NCBI RefSeq assembly: GCF_030403745.1
Contig: NZ_JAQMWP010000008.1
Span: 124,001-188,000, forward strand
From: Streptomyces sp. S.PB5
GTDB lineage: Bacteria; Actinomycetota; Actinomycetes; Streptomycetales; Streptomycetaceae
Direction of reading: 5' to 3'
Length of the DNA stretch: 64,000 nt
This document shows positions 34,180-42,373 of the stretch, one piece after another; position 1 is the stretch's first letter, and each line of letters starts with the position of its first letter. The notes below the pieces were generated by a model. The model was not told where the DNA came from. It worked only from the letters and a program-made list of their open reading frames with translations, and ran no database searches. Position numbers and translations under genes: made by a program.

Positions 34180-34814
34180 TGGATAACTACCTTTCGTCCC
34201 TCAATGCGATAGCCGTTGCGGGCGAGCCGCCCCACGACATCCACGAGCAGCCTTCGCTCGACTTCCTTGATGCGCTCGTGCAGAGCGCTCTCGTCGTCCT
34301 CGTCCCGGATCTCCACCACGCCCTGAGCGATGATCGGTCCGGTGTCGACGCCGTCGTCGACGAAGTGGACGGTGCAGCCGGTGACCCTGGCTCCGTACGC
34401 GAGCGCGTCACGGACGCCGTGGGCGCCGGGAAAACTGGGGAGGAGGGCGGGGTGGGTGTTGACGAACCGCCCGCCGAACCGAGCGAGGAATTCCTTCCCC
34501 ACGATCTTCATGAACCCGGCGGAGACGACCAGGTCGGGCTCGTGGGCGGCGACGGCCTCGGCGAGCGCGGCGTCCCACTCCTCGCGGGTCTCGAAGTCCT
34601 TGACCCGGGTGACGAAGGTCGGCAGCCCGGCGCGCTCGGCCCGGGCGAGCCCCTCGATGCCGCCGCGATCGGCTCCTACGGCCACGATCTCGGCACCGTA
34701 GGCCTCCGACCCGGCCTGGGCGATGGTGTCGAGCAGCGCCTGGAGGTTGGTGCCGGATCCGGAGACCAGCACGACGAGGCGCTTGGCCGACTTGGCCACG
34801 GGCTTGGCGGCCAC
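34176..34814 (-). CDS. purN: Phosphoribosylglycinamide formyltransferase
   Basis: 212 aa. It transfers formyl from 10-formyl-THF to GAR in purine synthesis. Motifs: LVVLVSGSGTNLQALLDTI, the catalytic block VNTHPALLPSFPGAHGVRDALAYGARVTGCTVHFVDDGVDTGPIIAQ with Asn/His, and Asp in DDGVD. The start is GTG 34814, with GAAAGGG upstream. It is translationally coupled to purH downstream; the promoter lies within about 120 bp upstream. Confidence 0.96.
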
Positions 34815-34913
34815 GGTGGGGCCCTTTCTCGGGGGAGCGTTTCCGTACGGTCGGCCACACGCACGTTCGCTATGTACGTTCGTACGAATGCATCGCGCCC
34901 CGGGATACGGGGA

Positions 34914-34941
34914 AGTCTACGAAGCGGCCGGACGCCAGCAA
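34914..34941 (-). promoter_or_regulatory. Candidate purN-purH promoter
   Basis: Minus strand: TTGCTG, 16 bp, TAGACT, ending about 100 nt before the purN GTG. The palindrome GTACG-TT-CGTAC at 34874-34885 lies downstream of it and could be an operator. The rest of the 374-bp gap 34815-35188 holds no gene and no ZTP aptamer that I can find. Confidence 0.4.
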
Positions 34942-35188
34942 CGATACCGGCACACCGGGCGGCCCCCACGGGACGGGGGCGTGGCCGGAAGGTAGCGTCT
35001 GGGAAGGCCCGGGTCGGGAACGTGGTCGTCGTGCGGCGCGTTTCCGAAGTGAGGCTCACGCCAGAGAGCCGTACCGGAGAGTCGTTCCGACGACTGATCA
35101 TCGCCGTGATCCGTCATCGGGACGTCGGAACACCTGCCACAACTTGCCGTAACACGTGTCATATCACCTAGGGGAAGACGCTCACTTG

Positions 35189-35956
35189 ATGCCGGACCGC
35201 AGCCTGCGACTCCTCACGCTCCCCCCGCAGTCGGTGCAGGGAGGGGAGCGCCGCGGCGTGCTGCTGCGGGAGCGCCCCGCGTCACCGCCCGACGCCCCGT
35301 CGGACGACTCCGGCCGGAAGCCGGAGGAGGACAACCCCTTCGCCCCGCCGCCGGAGGGGACGCCTGACCGCCCCTGGCAGCCGCGGCGCCCGTCGGGCGA
35401 CTCCTCGGGCGACTCGGACGGCGACGACACGCGCTCCCCCTGGGGCAGCCAGTGGAGCGACCGCCAGCCCGGCCGCGCCTCCGGCGGCGGCTTCGGTGAG
35501 CGCCCCGGCGCCGGTCCCGGCCCCGAGGGCGGTCCGGGCGGCACCGGCCCCGGCACGGGCATGCGCTGGGACCCGACCGACCCCGCCCAGCGCCGCGCCC
35601 GCTACTCCCTCCTGAGCGGCATGTGGGCCTTCTTCTTCGCCCTCTTCAGCTGGCCGTACGTGGCCCTGCTCCTGGGCGCCCTCTCCCTCTACTGGGGCAT
35701 CAGCGCCCTGCGCGCCAAGCCCCGCACCCCCGACCCGGACGCCGCCGCCCCGGAGGGCCGCCCCCAGCGAACGGCCGCCATCAGCGGCCTGGTCACCGCC
35801 TCCCTGGCCGTCGCCCTGGTCGCCGCCACCTTCACCGCCCAGCTCGTCTACAGCGACTACTACACCTGCACGGGAGACGCCCTCACCAACGAGGCCAAGC
35901 AGTCCTGCACGGACCTTCTCCCGAAGGAACTGCGGACCGTACTGGGAACCGGCTGA
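35189..35956 (+). CDS. Membrane protein with a charged N-terminal tail (DUF4190-like)
   Basis: 255 aa. About 130 residues of disordered Pro/Gly/Arg/Asp sequence are followed by MRWDPTDPAQRRARYSLLSGMWAFFFALFSWPYVALLLGALSLYWGISALRAKPRTP and a last helix TAAISGLVTASLAVALVAATFTAQLVYSDYYTCTGDALTNEAKQSC. The helix pair plus the short outer CTGDALT..C tail fits a DUF4190-type Streptomyces protein. ATG 35189 was chosen (AGGGGAAG 11 nt upstream); TTG 35186 is equally possible. Function unknown. Confidence 0.72.
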   Translation: MPDRSLRLLTLPPQSVQGGERRGVLLRERPASPPDAPSDDSGRKPEEDNPFAPPPEGTPDRPWQPRRPSGDSSGDSDGDDTRSPWGSQWSDRQPGRASGGGFGERPGAGPGPEGGPGGTGPGTGMRWDPTDPAQRRARYSLLSGMWAFFFALFSWPYVALLLGALSLYWGISALRAKPRTPDPDAAAPEGRPQRTAAISGLVTASLAVALVAATFTAQLVYSDYYTCTGDALTNEAKQSCTDLLPKELRTVLGTG

Positions 35957-36363
35957 CGGGAGCGGGCCAAGCCTGACGGCTCGGGCGAGGGGGCCGGGCT
36001 GGGCACTGAGGCGTCGCCCCCGACGCTCAGCGCGCGCCCGGGGCGCGGGGCGGTACGCCCCGTGCGGGGCACTGGGTCGAAGCCCACCGCACGCCGCGGG
36101 CCTCTGCCGGCACTCGCCACGTACCGGGCAGCCGGCTGGCATTCGCCGTGCGCCGGGGCCGCCGAGACCCACCACGTGCCGGGTCTCGGGCCGGCAACCG
36201 CCGAGCACTGGGGGCACCGGTAAGCACCCACCACCTGCCTGGCCCGGGGCCACCCCTCGCCGAGCGCCGAACCCGTACGTCGGCACTCGCCCCGGAGCCG
36301 CCGGTCGGCACTCACTCCATGCCGGTCGGCGCTCGCCGCGGTGCCAGGCGCGGTGCCCCACCG
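35957..36363. other. 407-bp gene-free region with degenerate short repeats
   Basis: No frame looks coding. Repeated GGCACTCGCC-type words (near 36110, 36280, 36305 and, altered, 36140 and 36335) and GC-rich inverted segments give it a patchy repetitive texture, possibly decayed or transcription-terminating sequence between two convergent membrane-protein genes. Confidence 0.5.
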
Positions 36364-38472
36364 TCACAGGTCCTCCGGGGGTTCCGCCGAGCCCGACGCC
36401 TCCTTGAGGGCCGCCCAGCGGGTCTCTCGGGTGGCGTTGTCGTGCCAGGGCGAGTTGGTCGCCGGGGTGGGGTGGGGGGCGGCGGGCAGGAAGTCGTACG
36501 GCTCGAAGGCGGGGTCGTCGTGGCGTGGGCCGTACGACGTGGAGGGCGCTGGGGTGGCTTCGCCGGCGTCCTTCTTCCGGGAGAACCCGCGGCGTGACGG
36601 ACGCCCGGGGGCCGCCGGACGGGTCCGGTTCCGCCGCGAGAACCAACGGCCCGACCGGCCGGGGGGCGTGTTCGGCTGTTCCTGCGTCACATCGGCGCCC
36701 GGTTCTCGCGCCTCCGTCCACGACAGCTCGACGCCGGACTCCGCCGTCCCCGTCCCCGCCTCCGGACTCGCCTCGCCGCCCCCTTGCCCGAGCGCCTTAG
36801 CGCCGGCCCGCGCTGGTACAGCCGCATCCTCCGCCGGTTTCCCGAGACCCTTCTCCCCGCCCCCCTTAGGCTTCCGCACCCACCGCTCCCGGCATCGCCA
36901 CGCCCGCAGTCCCAGCGCCGTCGGAACCGCCACCGCGGCGATCCAGGCCAGTGCCGCGGCCGCGGTCAGCCACCACACCGGCCCGAAGGATGCCAGCGCG
37001 CCCACACCGAGCGGCCCGCCCGCGAGGGCGGCGAGCACCGCGACGACGGCCGCGCACAGGGCGGCCGCAAGACCGGCGGTACCGGCGGTCCGACCGCGGG
37101 ACCAGGGCATGACGGCCACGTGCCCGGACCGGGCGCCCACCTGTGCCGCACCGGACACCACGGCACGCCCGCCGGCCCTACCGCCAGACACACCACCGCC
37201 ACCCTTGCCCGGCGCCCCGGCGACGCCGCCCGTGACACCTCCGCTTCTGCCCGGCCCTGCAAGTGACCCCCGGTCAACTCCAGCCGCGGCTCCTCCGCTT
37301 CCGCCCCGCCCCGCAAGGGACCCCAGGTCAACACCCCCGCCTCTCCCCGAGCCCCCCATGGACGCCCCGCTCCCCTCGTCCCGCCGTCCCCCGCCGGAGG
37401 CCCCCTCGCCCCCGGCCACCGCACTCGCCCCCCGGCTCGCCGCCCTCCCCACGAACCACCCCACCGTCACCCCGCCCACCACCGGCACCGCTCCAGCCGC
37501 CCAGTTCAGCCACGTCCCCGTCCCCGCCTGCGGGACCGCCGCCAGCAGGGGAAACGGTGGGAGAAGGGGGGCCGGGGCGGAGGACAAGGGCGCCACCATG
37601 TGGCCCGCGCCCAGCATGAAGCCGGGTCCGAGGGCGTACGAGGTCGCCCAGACCGCGGCGTTCGGCACCAGTGCCACGCACAGCAGCAGCACCGCGAACC
37701 GGCCCGACCAGCCCTCCGTCAGCTGCAGGAAGGAGAGCCGTGCCGCGCCGCCGTGCCAGACCAAGGACGCCGCCAGGAGCAGCGCGCCGCCGCCCACCAG
37801 CACCGCCACCCCCGCGAGCGCCGCCCGTGCCGCCGTGCCGTCGTGGAGCAGTCGCCGCAACCCCGCCGGCAGCAGAAGCAGCGCGCTGTCGACCGGCTCG
37901 CGCGGGCGGCCGTACGCCGTCCAGACAGCCGCGCCCGCCGCCACCGCGACCACCACCGGCACGCACATGCACGTCCACACCCACGACGGCCGCAGGTCAC
38001 CCCCCGCCGCATACAGCGCGGCGCCCGCGCCGACGGCGAGATAGCCGAGGACGACCCCCGCGAACACCGTCCGCCCCGAACCCCTCGTCGCCTCGGCCTC
38101 GTCGTCCACCGCGTCCCGCGCCGCCCGGTACACCAGCCACGCCGGCACCACGACCAGCAGCAGCGGCGTGACACCCACCGGCGCGGGAACCCCGGACAGC
38201 GTGTCGGTGCGCACCAGCTCCGCCCCGTGCGCCAACAGCCACAGCGCCGCCGCGACATGCAGCGCGCCACCCGGCCCGCTGTCCGGATACGGCGAACTGA
38301 TCCACAGGACCATCACCAGCACCGCGAACGAACCGAGCCCGAGCCCCGCCGCGAGCGCCCCGCCCAGGAGGCTCGCGGCGAGTCCGGGGCACCGGTCGCG
38401 CGCCCGGGTGAGCAGGGACGACGTGGCGGCACGGCGGGCGGTCATCTGGCGCATCTGGATCACGCCCGCCAT
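36364..38472 (-). CDS. DUF6350 polytopic membrane protein
   Basis: 702 aa. About ten hydrophobic helices in residues 35-365 and 455-520 (for example LLGGALAAGLGLGSFAVLVMVLWISSPYPDSGPGGALHVAAALWLLAHG and PLLLVVVPAWLVYRAARDAV) match the actinobacterial DUF6350 family. A ~100-residue Gly/Arg-rich loop with GSLAGRGGSGG/GSLAGPGRSGG repeats separates the two helix blocks, and a long charged tail ends the protein. DUF6350 has been linked to a mycobacterial membrane protein; the role here is unknown. ATG 38472 follows TTGGGAGC. Confidence 0.83.
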   Translation of the reverse strand: MAGVIQMRQMTARRAATSSLLTRARDRCPGLAASLLGGALAAGLGLGSFAVLVMVLWISSPYPDSGPGGALHVAAALWLLAHGAELVRTDTLSGVPAPVGVTPLLLVVVPAWLVYRAARDAVDDEAEATRGSGRTVFAGVVLGYLAVGAGAALYAAGGDLRPSWVWTCMCVPVVVAVAAGAAVWTAYGRPREPVDSALLLLPAGLRRLLHDGTAARAALAGVAVLVGGGALLLAASLVWHGGAARLSFLQLTEGWSGRFAVLLLCVALVPNAAVWATSYALGPGFMLGAGHMVAPLSSAPAPLLPPFPLLAAVPQAGTGTWLNWAAGAVPVVGGVTVGWFVGRAASRGASAVAGGEGASGGGRRDEGSGASMGGSGRGGGVDLGSLAGRGGSGGAAAGVDRGSLAGPGRSGGVTGGVAGAPGKGGGGVSGGRAGGRAVVSGAAQVGARSGHVAVMPWSRGRTAGTAGLAAALCAAVVAVLAALAGGPLGVGALASFGPVWWLTAAAALAWIAAVAVPTALGLRAWRCRERWVRKPKGGGEKGLGKPAEDAAVPARAGAKALGQGGGEASPEAGTGTAESGVELSWTEAREPGADVTQEQPNTPPGRSGRWFSRRNRTRPAAPGRPSRRGFSRKKDAGEATPAPSTSYGPRHDDPAFEPYDFLPAAPHPTPATNSPWHDNATRETRWAALKEASGSAEPPEDL

Positions 38473-38568
38473 GCTCCCAACGACACGCGCTTTCCCGTCG
38501 TAACAGGCGAACCCCCGAAGTGTCGCTCAATATACGACTATGTACTTTTCCGTACGGAGGGGCGCCCG

Positions 38569-39666
38569 GTGACGCAGAGCCCTGCCACCCCGCTCCCCCC
38601 GCCCAAAGAACGCCGACGCCTGCGCGAGGCCGGGTCGTTGACGCAGGCTCAGATCGCCGAACGGGTCGGTGTCACTCCCGAGACGGTCCGCGCATGGGAG
38701 TCCGGCCGCACGAACCCGCGGGGCCGGAAGCGGGAGGCGTACGTGAAGCTGCTGGACTCCTTGACGGACGTCGAGGCCGACACCGAGACCGGCACCGAGG
38801 CCCACACCGAGGCCGAGGTGACGGTTGCTCAGCAGGAGTCCGCCCCCGAACCCTCGGAACCGGCCGCTCCCCTGACCCCCGCTCAGGCCTTCGACGCGCT
38901 CTACGCCTTCTGCGCCCCCGCCCTCGTACGGCAGTGCTACCTGCTCACCGGGCGCCGCGAACTGGCCCGCGAGTCCGTCGAACGGGCCTTCCAACTCGCC
39001 TGGCAGCGCTGGCCGGAGGTGGCGGTCGACCGCGACCCGGCGGGCTGGGTGCGGGCCACGGCGTACGAGTACGCCGTCTCCCCCTGGCACCGCTTCCGCC
39101 CCCGCCACCGCCACCCCGAACCCCCGCCCGCCGACGCCTCCGACCGCGCCCTGATGGACGTACTCCTCCGTCTGCCGCCGCCGTACCGCCGCACGGTGCT
39201 GTTGTACGACGGGGTCGGCCTCGATCTTCCGGAGACGGCAGCCGAGACGGAGGCGAGCACGCCTGCGGCGGCCGGGCGGCTGGAGCATGCGCGCGAGGTG
39301 ATCGCGGCGAGGCTGCCGGAACTGTCGGACCCCGTCGAGCTGCACCGGCGGCTGGCCGAACTCGCCTCCACGGAACGCCTGCGCGCGGCGAGACCGCCGA
39401 CGGTCCGCAACGGGGGCGAACGCCGGGCCCGCTTCTGGACGCGGGCGGCGATCGCCTTCACGGTGGCCCTGATCGGCGCGACGGCCCTGACGGTACGGAC
39501 GGCTCCGACGCATTACGAGCCACCGATCGCGCCGGGTGCGGAGATCCAGGGGGTGCCGCCGCAGGTGGCCCAGGGCCCGTTGTCGGAAGCGGAGTTCGAC
39601 CTGAGGGAGAAACTGCGGGGTGAGATGACGAGCGGTCCGGAAAGGCTGCTGCCGCTGGGTCGTTAG
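38569..39666 (+). CDS. HTH-sigma-factor-like fusion protein with a membrane helix
   Basis: 365 aa. Residues about 12-60 are an XRE/sigma-like HTH (RRRLREAGSLTQAQIAERVGVTPETVRAWESGRTNPRGRKREAYVKLLDSL). After an acidic Thr/Glu linker, residues about 108-240 read like regions 2 and 4 of an ECF sigma factor (FDALYAFCAPALVRQCYLLTGRRELARESVERAFQLAWQRWPEVAVDRDPAGWVRATAYEYA..LRLPPPYRRTVLLYDGVGLDLPETAAETEAS). One helix (about 290-312) then exposes a 50-residue tail. GTG 38569 follows GGAGG. It may be a membrane-tethered regulator; no anti-sigma gene is adjacent. Confidence 0.82.
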   Translation: MTQSPATPLPPPKERRRLREAGSLTQAQIAERVGVTPETVRAWESGRTNPRGRKREAYVKLLDSLTDVEADTETGTEAHTEAEVTVAQQESAPEPSEPAAPLTPAQAFDALYAFCAPALVRQCYLLTGRRELARESVERAFQLAWQRWPEVAVDRDPAGWVRATAYEYAVSPWHRFRPRHRHPEPPPADASDRALMDVLLRLPPPYRRTVLLYDGVGLDLPETAAETEASTPAAAGRLEHAREVIAARLPELSDPVELHRRLAELASTERLRAARPPTVRNGGERRARFWTRAAIAFTVALIGATALTVRTAPTHYEPPIAPGAEIQGVPPQVAQGPLSEAEFDLREKLRGEMTSGPERLLPLGR

Positions 39667-39689
39667 CTGCGGGCACGCGGGCGAGCGAA

Positions 39690-39737
39690 AACGTCGGTGG
39701 GCCCGCCCCCACCCCGGGGAACGGGCCCACCGACGTT
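39690..39737. terminator. Bidirectional terminator between the sigma-like gene and sucD
   Basis: A perfect 16-bp stem (39690-39705 with 39722-39737), flanked on the left by AAAA, which is a T-run on the minus strand and serves the sucCD transcript. Confidence 0.85.
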
Positions 39738-39751
39738 CAGCTCAGAAAGCT

Positions 39752-40636
39752 TCAGCCGGCCAGAATCTCGCGCGCCAGCTTCGCCGTCTCGGTCGGGGTC
39801 TTGCCGACCTTGACGCCCGCGGCCTCGAGGGCCTCCTTCTTCGCGGCGGCCGTGCCGGAGGAGCCGGAGACGATGGCGCCGGCGTGGCCCATGGTCTTGC
39901 CCTCGGGCGCGGTGAAGCCCGCGACGTAGCCGACGACCGGCTTGGTCACGTTCTCCTTGATGAAGGCCGCGGCCCGCTCCTCGGCGTCGCCGCCGATCTC
40001 ACCGATCATCACGATCAGGTCGGTGTCGGGGTCGGCCTCGAACGCGGCGAGCGCGTCGATGTGCGTCGTACCGATGATCGGGTCGCCACCGATGCCGACG
40101 GCGGACGAGAAGCCGATGTCACGCAGCTCGTACATCATCTGGTACGTCAGCGTGCCGGACTTCGAGACCAGGCCGATGCGGCCCGGCTTGGTGATGTCGC
40201 CCGGGATGATGCCGGCGTTCGACTGGCCCGGGGTGATGAGACCGGGGCAGTTCGGGCCGACGATGCGGGTCTTGTTGCCCTGCGAGACGGCGTACGCGTA
40301 GAACGCGGCGGTGTCGTGGACCGCGATGCCCTCGGTGATGACGACCGCGAGCGGGATCTCGGCGTCGATCGCCTCGACGACGGCCGCCTTCGCGAAGGCC
40401 GGCGGGACGAAGAGGACGGATACGTTCGCGCCCGTCTTCTCGATCGCCTCGGCGACCGTGCCGAAGACCGGGATGTCGTTGCCGTCGATGTCGACCGACG
40501 TGCCCGCCTTGCGCGGGTTGACGCCACCGACGATGTTCGTGCCGTCGGCCAGCATGAGCTTGGTGTGCTTCATGCCCGTGGCACCGGTCATGCCCTGGAC
40601 GATGACCTTGCTGTCCTTGTTGAGGAAGATAGCCAT
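39752..40636 (-). CDS. sucD: Succinyl-CoA synthetase alpha subunit
   Basis: 294 aa. CoA-binding Rossmann half: MAIFLNKDSKVIVQGMTGATGMKHTKLMLADGTNIVGGVNPRKAG. Phosphohistidine loop: GMT..GHAGAIVSGSSGTAAAKKEALEAAGV with the catalytic His in MGHAGAI. VGPNCPGLITPG, KSGTLTYQ and GIGGDP are also present. With SucC it converts succinyl-CoA to succinate with NTP formation in the TCA cycle. ATG 40636 begins the conserved N-terminus; in-frame codons upstream lie inside sucC. Spacing to sucC is 19 nt. Confidence 0.97.
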   Translation of the reverse strand: MAIFLNKDSKVIVQGMTGATGMKHTKLMLADGTNIVGGVNPRKAGTSVDIDGNDIPVFGTVAEAIEKTGANVSVLFVPPAFAKAAVVEAIDAEIPLAVVITEGIAVHDTAAFYAYAVSQGNKTRIVGPNCPGLITPGQSNAGIIPGDITKPGRIGLVSKSGTLTYQMMYELRDIGFSSAVGIGGDPIIGTTHIDALAAFEADPDTDLIVMIGEIGGDAEERAAAFIKENVTKPVVGYVAGFTAPEGKTMGHAGAIVSGSSGTAAAKKEALEAAGVKVGKTPTETAKLAREILAG

Positions 40637-40655
40637 GGCTGTGTGTCCTCGTCCC

Positions 40656-41834
40656 TTACTTCGCAGCCGCGAGCTCGGCGGCCTTGTCGGCCGCGCCGTC
40701 CATGGTGTCCACGCGCTGGACCAGCGGGTGGTTGGCGTCGGAGAGGATCTTGCGACCCAGCTCGGCGTTGTTGCCGTCCAGACGGACGACGAGCGGCTTG
40801 GTGACTTCCTCGCCCTTGTCGGCGAGCAGCTGCAGCGCCTGGACGATGCCGTTGGCGACCTCGTCACAGGCGGTGATGCCACCGAAGACGTTGACGAAGA
40901 CCGACTTGACGTCGGGGTCGCCGAGGATGATCTCCAGGCCGTTCGCCATGACGGCGGCGGAGGCGCCACCACCGATGTCGAGGAAGTTGGCCGGCTTCAC
41001 GCCGCCGTGGTTTTCACCGGCGTACGCGACGACGTCCAGCGTCGACATGACCAGACCGGCACCGTTACCGATGATGCCGACCTCGCCGTCGAGCTTGACG
41101 TAGTTGAGGTTCTTCTCCTTGGCGGCGGCCTCGAGCGGGTTGGCCGCGTCCTTGTCCTGGAGGGCCTCGTGCTCCGGCTGACGGAACTCGGCGTTCTCGT
41201 CCAGGGAGACCTTGCCGTCCAGGGCGATGACGTCACCGGAGGCGACCTTCGCCAGCGGGTTGACCTCGACCAGGAGGGCGTCCTCCTTGATGAAGGTGTC
41301 CCACAGCTTGACAAGGACGTTCACGACCTTGTCGGCGACCTCGGCCGGGAACTTCGCGGCCTCGACGATCTGGCGGGCGACCTCGGGGGTCACGCCCACG
41401 TTGGCGTCGATCGGCGTCTTGGCGACGGCCTCCGGACGGGTGGCCGCCACCTCCTCGATCTCCATGCCGCCCTCGACGGACGCGATGGAGAGGAAGGTGC
41501 GGTTGGCACGGTCGAGGAGGAAGGAGACGTAGTACTCCTCCACGATCTCGGGAGCCGTCTCGGCGATCATCACCTTGTGGACCGTGTGGCCCTTGATGTC
41601 CATGCCGAGGATGTTGCCGGCGTGCTCCACGGCCTCGTCCGCGGTCGCGGCGAGCTTGACGCCACCGGCCTTGCCACGGCCGCCGACCTTCACCTGAGCC
41701 TTGACGACGGACTTGCCACCGAGGCGCTCGGTGGCTGCGCGGGCCGCCTCAGGCGTGTCGATGACTTCACCGGCCAGCACCGGTACATCGTGCTTGGCGA
41801 AGAGGTCCCTCGCCTGGTACTCGAACAGGTCCAC
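40656..41834 (-). CDS. sucC: Succinyl-CoA synthetase beta subunit
   Basis: 392 aa ATP-grasp subunit. MDLFEYQARDLFAKHDVPVLAGEV, VVKAQVKVGGRGKAGGVKLA (nucleotide loop), EVNPLAKVASGDVIALDGKV (metal-binding), LDIGGGASAAVMANGLEIIL and FVNVFGGITACDEVANGIV. The start is GTG 41834. It leads the sucC-sucD operon. The gap upstream (41835-42373) holds its promoter. Confidence 0.97.
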   Translation of the reverse strand: MDLFEYQARDLFAKHDVPVLAGEVIDTPEAARAATERLGGKSVVKAQVKVGGRGKAGGVKLAATADEAVEHAGNILGMDIKGHTVHKVMIAETAPEIVEEYYVSFLLDRANRTFLSIASVEGGMEIEEVAATRPEAVAKTPIDANVGVTPEVARQIVEAAKFPAEVADKVVNVLVKLWDTFIKEDALLVEVNPLAKVASGDVIALDGKVSLDENAEFRQPEHEALQDKDAANPLEAAAKEKNLNYVKLDGEVGIIGNGAGLVMSTLDVVAYAGENHGGVKPANFLDIGGGASAAVMANGLEIILGDPDVKSVFVNVFGGITACDEVANGIVQALQLLADKGEEVTKPLVVRLDGNNAELGRKILSDANHPLVQRVDTMDGAADKAAELAAAK

Positions 41835-42047
41835 GCGCTTCCGTCCCTATCAGTGATCTCGCGGTTCGTTGGATGCGTGGGCGTGCCGCGATGGGCAACG
41901 TGACGTCCGCCGTCTGTCACAAGGGAGGCGCACACGGTGTCCGAGCGCGCGGCATGTCCGTCTCGCAGGTTATCGCTGCTTGCAGGGGGCCTCTAAATCG
42001 AGGGTCACACCTGAGCGGTGATACCTGTCACACGATGCCGTGCTCAC

Positions 42048-42062
42048 TGGCACGGTGTGCCA
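42048..42062. promoter_or_regulatory. TGGCAC-GGT-GTGCCA palindrome upstream of sucCD
   Basis: Perfect 6-bp arms about 215 bp upstream of the sucC start. It may be an operator or a transcript hairpin; nothing in the window identifies the regulator. Confidence 0.35.
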
Positions 42063-42069
42063 GAAGTGC

Positions 42070-42107
42070 GGGGCCTCACCGGGCTGGGGTTGACCCGGTG
42101 AGGCCCC
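42070..42107. terminator. Strong hairpin downstream of the 11-mer repeat protein gene
   Basis: A perfect 14-bp stem (42070-42083 with 42094-42107), 10-nt loop. The 539-bp gap 41835-42373 also has three tandem 11-bp repeats (GCGCATCCGTG type, 42271-42303); no gene is seen in it. Confidence 0.78.
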
Positions 42108-42373
42108 TTGAACAGCCCCCTGAGGGGCGCGAGGCGGACGATCCCCACCCCGATGGGGACCACTCCGCCCCGTCCGCGGGGTTTCGACCGGACAAGCCGA
42201 CGGCTTTCGGCCGTCCGGGTCGTGCGCCCTCGCGGAGTCGGTCGTCCCACCGCGGAGCCCGTCACGCCGGGCGCATCCGTGGCGCATCTGTGGCACATCT
42301 GTGGAGCGGCCAAGGCGCGTCCATGAGGTGCGTGGCGGGTGACGGTGCTCCCTGCGGTGCGGAGGAGGGCCGG

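Noticed and set aside
34815..35188. A possible ZTP riboswitch upstream of purN
   Set aside because: The GTGACTGGCG, CGGGGAGC and CGCCTGGGC blocks are absent on the relevant strand.
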